From IMG/VR virus record IMGVR_UViG_3300030109_005924, positions 7,936-36,137 of that record: a stretch of 28,202 nt of DNA; one strand, 5' to 3'. Origin of the DNA: a virus. Made by a program: the position numbers and the translations under genes. The notes under the pieces were generated by a model. That model was not told the DNA's origin, did no database searches, and was given only the letters and a program-made list of their open reading frames with translations. Below are positions 21,842 to 28,202 of the stretch, in pieces (position 1 is the stretch's first letter; the number at the start of each line of letters is the position of its first letter).

Positions 21842-24625
21842 ATGTCAAATAAAGGAGAAAGTTTAACTAATGAACGTATAGCTGACTACTATACTTCTTT
21901 ATTACATTTAAGCGGCAATACTACAGATGGTTATACTGCTAACTCAACTTATAAAATTTACGATGGAGTTGGTAATGTAACTGGAATTGCATTAAGTTCA
22001 AGTAATGATAGAGTAATTATTAATAATTATATTGAACCTGTTGGATATGCTGATGAACAATATGAAATATTAGATGCTTTTTATCCTATAGGAGCTGTTA
22101 TATTAACATGTGATAATAATAACCCTTCAGGTAGAATAAAAGGTACTAAATGGATAAGAGTAGGGGATGGTAGATTTTTACCTGGTGTAGGACGAGATAC
22201 AATTACTAATGAATTAGGGAGAGCTAAAACACATAACTTTACCCCTGGTATAGACGGTGAGCTTTTAGAACAAGAATCAGCTGATATAGGCTCTGGTAAT
22301 ATTGCTGGGGAGTACGGTACTTCGCTTGAAGTAAAGCATCTACCTATCCATAATCATACTACTAATACTCAGACCACAAATATAAGATCTACAAGAAATG
22401 ATACTTCAGGTATAAACAGTAATTTTATCTATTATTTTGGACCATCAGTAAATCCCGATGGGTTAGATAACCCATCTACATATGCTTTTTTAGAACAAGA
22501 TAGAATTACAGCTTTTCAAAATAATTCAGAATATGAAGGTCAAAATACTTATAGAACTCAAGAAATAATAGATAGACATGAAGCTGGATTTAGATACACA
22601 GATGCTGACTTTAATCCTAAATTAGGTAATTTTTCATTAGATGGTTGGGATAGTACTACTGCTTCAGGTCCTGGGTGGGCAGGTATAAATGAAAATGGTG
22701 AATTTATCACTAATTCTCCAAGACCTGTAAACGTCCAATGGCCTGATGGGACAAGAATAACTAAAGCTAATTACGAAACAAGAGATTCAGATAGAATTCA
22801 CCCTGGATTATTTAGAGATAGTCAGTTGTTACAAGCTAGAAATTTAATTATTAATGTTTTAGGTGCTGAACGTGCTAAAGAAGCTTTAGCAGGAGTTAAT
22901 AGATTAAAAGAAATAGACGAAACAGTTGATACTTTGATAGGAGACGGGATAGAGAGCCCATTTACAACTGCTCTTGTTGACTTACCAGGAGATACAATAA
23001 CTCAGACATCTAATACAGGTTTAGGGGGAAAGCATAATAATATTCCACCGAGTTATGGTATATACATGTGGGTTAGAGTTCCATTAGATTTTATTGAATA
23101 CAAAGCTCCTAATGAAGAAGAAGTTGGTGTATGGAAAGGTACTATAACAAGAGATAAAATATCATCAGGCTCAGGTGAACACGATGTAGATACTAATTCT
23201 GGTCAGTTTAATTTAGGTGAATGGGCTAGAAACCAAGGTATAAATCCATGGAACGGTAGAGATAGGGTTGAAATTACTATAGCAGGGCCTAGTGATTCGC
23301 AAGAAGTTGATGCTAATGGAAATAAAAGAGCTGTTTATATATATTCTGATGATCCTGCAGATATTAAAGCCGCGGCTATGGTGATAGGAAATTTCCCAAA
23401 TGGGTTAAAGCTTAATAATAACGGATTTATATTAGGTAGGGGAGGAAATGGTGGTCATAACTACTATGGATTTAGAGCGGGAGAACGTTGTAGTGCAGTT
23501 GCTGGAGCAGCTGCAAGAGGACAAGATGGAGGAGATGCTATAAAGCTTACCGGTAGCGACGGGGCTATAGTTATTAATAATACTTCAGGTGGTATAGCTG
23601 GAGGAGGAGGGGGTGGAGCTGGTGCTTATTCTGGAAATGGTTCTGGTGGAGGGGGTGGAGCTGGCGGTGGCTGGGGTGGTACTTCTGATAGTTTTAAGCA
23701 GTTGGTAGATATACCTAATGATGGTAATACATTTCAGGGTAATGTAGGAAGTAGGGTAGTGTTTATGACTAACGGTGGCGGTGAGGGTGGAAGACCGGGC
23801 GAACCGGGAAAGACTGGCCGTTATTTTATGAGATTTATTCAAGAGCCTTACTTGCAAAGTCAATCTTCTCAAGGTAATATTATTACAGATTTATACGGTA
23901 AAGGTACAACGAGAAGTAGATTTGAAGCTCAGTATGTATTTTTACCTGGTATGGGTGGGGAAGCTGGTGGTAGTGGTGCAGGAGGTAGAAGTCAAGGTGG
24001 TACTGATAATAATGGTACTGGAGGTGGAGGAGGAAGAATACTAACTCCCGATGCTTTAGGTGGAGGAGTAGGAACTGCACCAGGAACGTATTTTAGTTCG
24101 CTGAATTTAGATGGATCAATAAGAACTGATGGACCAGATCTCATATCTACTACTTCTCAATCTACAAGAGGGCGGAGAAGAGAGGTAACTGCTATAGGTA
24201 CTCAGTATAACCCATTACAGCCTACTCTCGGTTGGCTTTCAACTGATAAGCCAAGAAGATGGACTACTCAAGGTACACGTTTTAGAGCTAATGGTATTAA
24301 AAATGAAGTAGGTATACCCTTTACAACTAGCGTTAGTTACGGTGGTAATATAATATATCTTTCCCCCACAGGGTGGACTAGTCCATCTATAAATTTACAT
24401 TTAGCTGCATACAATAGAGGAGGAAGTAGTAATCAGCCAGGTACTAATAATTTATCTAATAAAAAGCAATGGGCTGCTGGAGGTGGTGGTTGGGGAGCTA
24501 AAGGTGGTGATACCAGAACTAACTGTGGATTTGTCGGTGGTGATGGAGGTTTTGCAGTAAGAAATGTAAGTGGTATTGACTTTGAATTAACCGGTGGTTT
24601 AGTTTATGGTGAACTGGAAAGATAG
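21842..24625 (+). CDS. Collar-type tail fibre/adhesin with long glycine-rich C-terminal domain
   Basis: This 927-residue protein is likely a host-contact fibre. Residues 1-75 share a module with the 413-aa protein downstream (YTSLLHLSG, YDGVGNVTGIALS, DRVIINNYIEPVGY). Residues 78-175 match the baseplate gp10/gp12-type C-terminal pattern: DAFYPIGAVILTCDNNNPSG, GTKWIRVGDGRFLPGVG and HLPIHNH at 166-172, whose His residues may bind metal as in T4 gp12. The matching HNNIPPSYGIYMWVRV follows at 398-413, so about 225 residues are inserted between. Residues about 530-927 are glycine-rich: GRGGNGG at 533-539, a run of glycine-dense segments at 583-617 and again at 880-905, ending GGLVYGELER. Such domains can form polyglycine-II bundles as in the gp38 adhesin of phage S16. 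It has its own late-type box. Confidence 0.75.
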   Translation: MSNKGESLTNERIADYYTSLLHLSGNTTDGYTANSTYKIYDGVGNVTGIALSSSNDRVIINNYIEPVGYADEQYEILDAFYPIGAVILTCDNNNPSGRIKGTKWIRVGDGRFLPGVGRDTITNELGRAKTHNFTPGIDGELLEQESADIGSGNIAGEYGTSLEVKHLPIHNHTTNTQTTNIRSTRNDTSGINSNFIYYFGPSVNPDGLDNPSTYAFLEQDRITAFQNNSEYEGQNTYRTQEIIDRHEAGFRYTDADFNPKLGNFSLDGWDSTTASGPGWAGINENGEFITNSPRPVNVQWPDGTRITKANYETRDSDRIHPGLFRDSQLLQARNLIINVLGAERAKEALAGVNRLKEIDETVDTLIGDGIESPFTTALVDLPGDTITQTSNTGLGGKHNNIPPSYGIYMWVRVPLDFIEYKAPNEEEVGVWKGTITRDKISSGSGEHDVDTNSGQFNLGEWARNQGINPWNGRDRVEITIAGPSDSQEVDANGNKRAVYIYSDDPADIKAAAMVIGNFPNGLKLNNNGFILGRGGNGGHNYYGFRAGERCSAVAGAAARGQDGGDAIKLTGSDGAIVINNTSGGIAGGGGGGAGAYSGNGSGGGGGAGGGWGGTSDSFKQLVDIPNDGNTFQGNVGSRVVFMTNGGGEGGRPGEPGKTGRYFMRFIQEPYLQSQSSQGNIITDLYGKGTTRSRFEAQYVFLPGMGGEAGGSGAGGRSQGGTDNNGTGGGGGRILTPDALGGGVGTAPGTYFSSLNLDGSIRTDGPDLISTTSQSTRGRRREVTAIGTQYNPLQPTLGWLSTDKPRRWTTQGTRFRANGIKNEVGIPFTTSVSYGGNIIYLSPTGWTSPSINLHLAAYNRGGSSNQPGTNNLSNKKQWAAGGGGWGAKGGDTRTNCGFVGGDGGFAVRNVSGIDFELTGGLVYGELER
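23429..24622 (+). repeat. Glycine-codon-rich, locally GC-rich tract within the fibre gene
   Basis: Repeated GGT and GGA codons make three dense clusters (about 23588-23680, 23945-24075 and 24479-24555) encoding glycine-rich segments. The base composition is clearly more G-rich than the rest of the window on this strand. The opposite strand shows spurious open frames here. Confidence 0.7.
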
Positions 24626-24642
24626 TATTTCAAAGATTAAGC

Positions 24643-24649
24643 ATAAATA
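24643..24649 (+). promoter_or_regulatory. T4-late-type promoter box (ATAAATA)
   Basis: The 18 nt at 24640-24657 (ending in the ATG) are identical to the minus-strand promoter-start at 9104-9087. The box ends 5 nt before the ATG and lies in a 29-nt gap between genes. Confidence 0.65.
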
Positions 24650-24654
24650 ATAAT

Positions 24655-25896
24655 ATGCCTGAGAGTTTAGAAAATCAATTTATATCTGATTTGTATACCT
24701 CTTTACTTCACTTAAGTGGAGCAGAGCTTACAGATAAATTGAATAAGGTTTTTGACGGTGCTGGTAACTCTACAGGCTTAGCTCTTAGTGGTGATAGAGT
24801 AGTAATTAATAATTATATATATCCAAAAGGGTATGCTACTGCGGTTGATTGGTTAGACGCTTTTTGGCCAGTAGGTAGTGTTAAATTAACTTTTAATAAT
24901 GAAAATCCTGGGGATTATTTATTACCTCCTAGAAATGCAATAACTGAGCAAGATACAAAAAATTACCCAGGAATAGCTGGTACAAGATGGGAGCAAGTAG
25001 CACAAGGTAGATTTTTAGTAGGGGTAGGGGAAGATGAAGTTAAAGGTATTATTAGAGATTTCTGTCCGGGAGGTAAAGAAGAAGAAGAACAAAATTTAAG
25101 ATTAGGTTCTGGCGATCTAGCTGGTGAGTATGAAGTACAATTAATTGAACCGCATTTACCAGCTCATAATCATGAAACTAATATTGGTACTAATACAGTA
25201 CAGGTTAGAAGTGATGTTGGCTCCGGAGGGGTGATGTTTAGATCTGGAAGACCTGGGGTAACTGACGCTTCACAAACCTTTGATGTACAGCAAAGAGCTA
25301 GAAACACTCTTCTTAATAATCAGTTTAGTTTATTAGCTAACTGGGGAACACAAGGAGAAGGATTAGATATAGCTTTTTCAGATTCAAGTGTTGGTAATTT
25401 AGGACCTATAACATTTGGATTAGATTTAAATTTTACTCGAGGTTCTGCAAGAAATTATTCAGCCGGTGAACGTGCAAAATTTGAAAGTGTACAAGCATAT
25501 AAAGCAGCAGGGGGATTAGTTTATAATAATAATGATAATAATTGGCCTAACTTTAAAGAAATGATAGGTATATGGAATGGTGAAACTAGGTTTGTAGCAG
25601 ATTTAAATACAACAGGTCGTTTACAAGCAGCTGTTCCAAATGGTGTAGCTCCTAGATCATCAAATCCTTATACTATAGCTAAACAACTCGGAGCTATAGA
25701 TTATGAAGATGCAGTAGCAGGCCAATTTGCATCAGACTTTAATTCCGCTCCAACCTTTTCAGGTGATGAGTATGACGTATCGGAAAGAATTGAAGGATCA
25801 ACGAATTTAAGGGCATCTACATTTGTAGGTGAAAATGAACCACATAATAACATTCCTCCATCATATGGCTTGTATGTATGGAAAAGAGTAGCATAA
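24655..25896 (+). CDS. Collar-type baseplate/short-fibre protein (gp10/gp12 C-terminal-like), paralogue of the preceding gene
   Basis: This 413-residue protein shares its N-terminal 75 residues (YTSLLHLSG, FDGAGNSTGLALSG, DRVVINNYIYPKGY) with the 927-aa protein. It then has the gp10/gp12-like pattern more canonically: DAFWPVGSVKLTFNNENPG, GTRWEQVAQGRFLVGVGEDE, GEYEVQLIEPHLPAHNH (His167, His171, His173) and the closing HNNIPPSYGLYVWKRVA at 397 to the end. Between HNH and HNN lie about 224 residues that I cannot align with the matching segment of the paralogue despite equal length. The protein stops right after the collar signature, so it lacks the glycine-rich tail. It probably sits at the baseplate periphery or forms a short fibre that contacts the cell. 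A late-type box precedes it, and its stop lies 3 nt before the next ATG. Confidence 0.75.
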   Translation: MPESLENQFISDLYTSLLHLSGAELTDKLNKVFDGAGNSTGLALSGDRVVINNYIYPKGYATAVDWLDAFWPVGSVKLTFNNENPGDYLLPPRNAITEQDTKNYPGIAGTRWEQVAQGRFLVGVGEDEVKGIIRDFCPGGKEEEEQNLRLGSGDLAGEYEVQLIEPHLPAHNHETNIGTNTVQVRSDVGSGGVMFRSGRPGVTDASQTFDVQQRARNTLLNNQFSLLANWGTQGEGLDIAFSDSSVGNLGPITFGLDLNFTRGSARNYSAGERAKFESVQAYKAAGGLVYNNNDNNWPNFKEMIGIWNGETRFVADLNTTGRLQAAVPNGVAPRSSNPYTIAKQLGAIDYEDAVAGQFASDFNSAPTFSGDEYDVSERIEGSTNLRASTFVGENEPHNNIPPSYGLYVWKRVA

Positions 25897-25899
25897 ATC

Positions 25900-27498
25900 A
25901 TGGCAAACGTAACTATAGTAAAATTAAAAGTAAGAAGAGGGTCTGACGCTCAACGTAAAACTATTATTTTAGATCAAGGTGAAGTTGGGTATACGTTAGA
26001 TACTAGAAGATTATTTGTAGGTGACGGTTCTACTGAAGGTGGACACGTTATTGGTAATAAAGGAGTGGGACCTTTTACAAATATAGCTAGTTTAGGACCT
26101 GATGTAGGCGAATCTCCTGGATTACAACTAGGTGATATAGGATATGCTGATAGTAGGCTTTATATGCTTACATCAACTATTTATAATGATGCTCTATCTG
26201 GTTGGGCTTATATAGGAAATAAACCGGATGGTACATTCATAGATACTGTTGGGGGATCTGGTACTGATAAAAACTTTTTAACTCTCAAAAAAAATCCCGG
26301 TGCTATTGATAGTAGATATATGGCACCTGCTGTATTTGGTCAAGGTCTCTTATCTTCTTATGATGCATCAAATGGTGGTACAGTTGAGGTTGGAATAAAT
26401 TCTAATTATTTAGAACTTTCAACAAATGGTTTAAATAAATTAATATCTCCAAAACAAAACTCTATAACAGAAAGAGAGATTGCTTCAACTGCTTTATTAA
26501 GTGGGTTGCAAGGAGGAGATGTAAATCCTGAAGGAGGTTTTAATAAGATATCCCTTAAGATTAATACATCCCAATTTCAATTCGATTCTAATAATCGTTT
26601 AGAGTTTAAATCTCTAGGAATTCTGGCAGATGGTGGGGGTATTAGCATTCCTACTACTAACTGGGCAGGAGACGGAGGAAGCAATTTAGGTGGTGGTTTA
26701 TCACTCGACGGTAGTGGTCAATTACAAGCAGATGTAAGAGGTACAGCAACAGGAAGTAGGATTAATCTAGCTAACGGTGAGTTGTCTTTGAACGGTGCTA
26801 TATCATCTGCTGAAGAATTTCCATTCTTTGATACACAACAAGGTTTAATTACTAAAATACAGAGTTCAATTTTTGATATAGTTACTGCAACAGGATTATC
26901 AGGTGCTAACGCTGGAGATGGTGTTCCAATAGGGTCTATCTTACCCCATGCACAAGCGTTTACTTCTATACCAGCAGGTTACTTATTATGCGATGGAACT
27001 GATGTCTCTAGAACAACGTATAACAAACTATTTGATGTTATAGGAACTTCTTACGGTGGATCTGGTAGTACATTTACTTTACCTAATTTAACCGCAGGTA
27101 ATACATTTATGTATGGAGCCTCTGGTGCTGCACCTGATGCTTTTCAGTATGTATTACCATCACTCTCAACACTACCTGCACGTATGACAGAGTTTACTAA
27201 CCCTGAAGGTGCATCAGGCGGAGCCAGTAACGTATTAAGTGGATTTGGATTTAATTTTATAATTAAAGCAGAAGAAGACCCTTTAATGAATATATTTAAC
27301 GGGGCGCCTAACCAAGTAACTAATGGTTATTTAGGGACTACTCCTGATTATAATCAGCAGGTGTATGAATGTTTAGATTCTACTGGAGCTAGAACAACAT
27401 TAAGTTCAGCAGGATTTATAAGATTTGGATTATCCGGGTTAAGTAGGGATACCGAGGAAAAATTCGATAAATTTGCAATCCCTGTATTCAACTGGTAA
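25900..27498 (+). CDS. Tail fibre with Mtd-like N-terminus and phage tail collar domain
   Basis: This 532-residue protein begins with a domain resembling the N-terminus of the major tropism determinant and many fibres: KLKVRRGSDAQRKTIILDQGEVGYTLDTRRLFVGDGSTEGG (8-48). A second element (LGDIGYADSRLYMLTS) follows. The middle (about 150-335) is a Ser/Asn/Gly-rich shaft-like region. Residues about 342-400 match the phage tail collar domain: VPIGSILPHAQAFTSIPAGYLLCDGTDVSRTTYNKLFDVIGTSYGGSGSTFTLPNL. The last about 130 residues are a unique tip. It should be a receptor-contacting or adaptor fibre. The start lies 3 nt after the preceding stop with no Shine-Dalgarno and no exact box (CATAAATC only), so coexpression with the 413-aa gene is likely. 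It is a tandem paralogue of the next gene. Confidence 0.8.
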   Translation: MANVTIVKLKVRRGSDAQRKTIILDQGEVGYTLDTRRLFVGDGSTEGGHVIGNKGVGPFTNIASLGPDVGESPGLQLGDIGYADSRLYMLTSTIYNDALSGWAYIGNKPDGTFIDTVGGSGTDKNFLTLKKNPGAIDSRYMAPAVFGQGLLSSYDASNGGTVEVGINSNYLELSTNGLNKLISPKQNSITEREIASTALLSGLQGGDVNPEGGFNKISLKINTSQFQFDSNNRLEFKSLGILADGGGISIPTTNWAGDGGSNLGGGLSLDGSGQLQADVRGTATGSRINLANGELSLNGAISSAEEFPFFDTQQGLITKIQSSIFDIVTATGLSGANAGDGVPIGSILPHAQAFTSIPAGYLLCDGTDVSRTTYNKLFDVIGTSYGGSGSTFTLPNLTAGNTFMYGASGAAPDAFQYVLPSLSTLPARMTEFTNPEGASGGASNVLSGFGFNFIIKAEEDPLMNIFNGAPNQVTNGYLGTTPDYNQQVYECLDSTGARTTLSSAGFIRFGLSGLSRDTEEKFDKFAIPVFNW

Positions 27499-27505
27499 AT
27501 AAATA
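27499..27505 (+). promoter_or_regulatory. T4-late-type promoter box (ATAAATA)
   Basis: ATAAATA just after the stop of the collar-fibre gene ends 9 nt before the ATG at 27515, longer than the 5-6 nt elsewhere. This would leave a short leader of a few bases. Confidence 0.5.
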
Positions 27506-27514
27506 TTAAAGACA

Positions 27515-28202
27515 ATGGCTGTAGAAATTTTAGAAAACACATTATTAAAGCTTTTAGTTAGAAGGGGTACTGATACTGATAGAAGGCAGATTACATTAGC
27601 CAGTGGAGAACTTGGCTATACTACTGATACTGAAAGGTTATATATTGGTAATGCTTCAGATAAAGGAGGAGTTGTTGTAGGTAATAAGTGGCAAGGTAGC
27701 AATGCCGATTTAACTTCTTTAGCGCCTGCAGTAACGGGAGATTACGCTTATGAATCTGATACTAGAGAGTTTAAAGTTTTAACTTCAGGCACTGGTAGTG
27801 CTGCTGCTAACTGGACTACAGTTTCGCAAAACTTAACTGCTGCTAATAACACTATTGATATTACTAGTGGTAAAATTAAAGTTGCTACCTTTACTGGAGG
27901 AGGGGGGCTTTCTGCTAATAATATATCTCCTACAGCGCTAGGTGATTCAATAGTTTTAGATGGCTCAAATAAATTATCATTAAGCGCTAATATTAATATT
28001 GATGAAATTTCAAAAAGATCAAGTGATTCAAGTTATTTGACTTTACCTTCAACCTTAAAAATTAATACTATAGAGTATAATTTTCCAAGCAATGCTCCTT
28101 CAAATAATGCGTTTCTAGGTTCTGATGGTAATAATAATTTAAAATGGTCATTTCCAAATGTAATTGAATCAACTGTAGCTCCTACAACTGCTACTTTCAT
28201 AC
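27515..28202 (+). CDS. Tail fibre with Mtd-like N-terminus (3' partial)
   Basis: The frame is open from the ATG at 27515 to the end of the window (229 residues) with no stop, so the gene continues beyond. The N-terminus LKLLVRRGTDTDRRQITLASGELGYTTDTERLYIGNASDKGG closely parallels the start of the preceding gene, as does the following GDYAYESDTREFKVLTS element. Afterwards comes Asn/Ser/Leu-rich shaft-like sequence (SGGKIKV-type, LSLSANINIDEISKRS, LDGSNKL), again like the neighbour's shaft. It is therefore a tandem duplicate that may differ at its unseen C-terminal tip. The start is chosen from alignment with the paralogue and the upstream late-type box. A collar domain may follow downstream but is not in view. 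Confidence 0.8.
   Translation, partial: MAVEILENTLLKLLVRRGTDTDRRQITLASGELGYTTDTERLYIGNASDKGGVVVGNKWQGSNADLTSLAPAVTGDYAYESDTREFKVLTSGTGSAAANWTTVSQNLTAANNTIDITSGKIKVATFTGGGGLSANNISPTALGDSIVLDGSNKLSLSANINIDEISKRSSDSSYLTLPSTLKINTIEYNFPSNAPSNNAFLGSDGNNNLKWSFPNVIESTVAPTTATFI

Noticed and set aside
23585-24080. Open frames on the minus strand opposite the glycine-rich tract
   Set aside because: They are antisense shadows of GGT/GGA repeats, giving Ser/Thr/His/Leu-rich low-complexity products with no homology-like pattern, no promoter and no start context.
25892-25899. CATAAATC before the collar-fibre gene as a tenth late promoter
   Set aside because: The last base breaks the TAAATA core and it abuts the ATG with no spacing. 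It is explained by the stop codon of the preceding gene.
25900-28202. Diversity-generating retroelement target (because of Mtd-like domains)
   Set aside because: No reverse transcriptase, template repeat or Asn-codon-rich variable repeat is visible. Only the N-terminal fold resembles Mtd, and it is common in many fibres.
1-28202. tRNA genes, CRISPR arrays, insertion sequences, integrase or attachment sites
   Set aside because: No cloverleaf-like sequence, regular direct-repeat array, transposase or recombinase reading frame was seen. Coding is nearly continuous with gaps under 100 bases.

Overview
This window looks like the tail/baseplate late-gene block of a T4-like contractile-tailed phage (myovirus). 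The DNA is strongly AT-rich (G+C near one third by eye). The most secure anchors are a gp25-type baseplate wedge protein, a gp6-type (baseplate J) wedge protein, a gp53-type wedge protein, a gp44-type clamp-loader ATPase and a phage dUTPase. The fibre architecture, low G+C and lack of Shine-Dalgarno sites suggest a marine T4-like phage of an AT-rich host such as SAR11, Prochlorococcus or a flavobacterium. That host guess is inference only.

Layout. (1) 1-6419, plus strand: the 3' end of a probable tape-measure gene, a gp48/gp54-like tail-tube/baseplate protein with a charged coiled-coil tail, gp53, a gp27-like hub protein and an unrecognised 688-aa protein. (2) 6416-8029, minus strand: a small replication/nucleotide operon reading dut, gp44 clamp loader, small DUF6899-like protein. 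(3) 8077-8517, plus: a probable small terminase subunit. (4) 8514-9400, minus: two hypothetical genes. (5) 9461-14035, plus: gp25, gp6 and a 755-aa PKD-containing protein. (6) 14051-21833, plus: four large or medium proteins I do not recognise by name, with PKD-like, LamG-like and possibly beta-propeller regions. (7) 21842-28202, plus: fibre/adhesin genes. These are two paralogous collar-type proteins, one with a 400-residue glycine-rich extension, then two paralogous proteins with Mtd-like N-termini, the last cut by the window end.

How it works together. Regions 1, 5 and 6 should build the tail tube cap, hub and wedges of the baseplate. Region 7 should supply the host-contact parts. Region 3 fits DNA packaging. 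The minus-strand operon in region 2 serves DNA replication and dUTP removal.

Regulation. Nine genes or operons are preceded by a T4-late-type box (NTAAATA) placed 5-6 nt before the ATG (9 nt in one case). Genes lacking the box are almost all tightly packed or overlapped behind an upstream gene. Almost no start has a Shine-Dalgarno sequence. If the boxes act like T4 late promoters, the late mRNAs would begin at or next to the start codon. This late-promoter layout, the divergently diversified fibre paralogues and the block of unrecognised baseplate-region proteins are the main points of interest. I saw no tRNA, CRISPR array, insertion sequence or reverse transcriptase. No intergenic stretch exceeds 100 bases.
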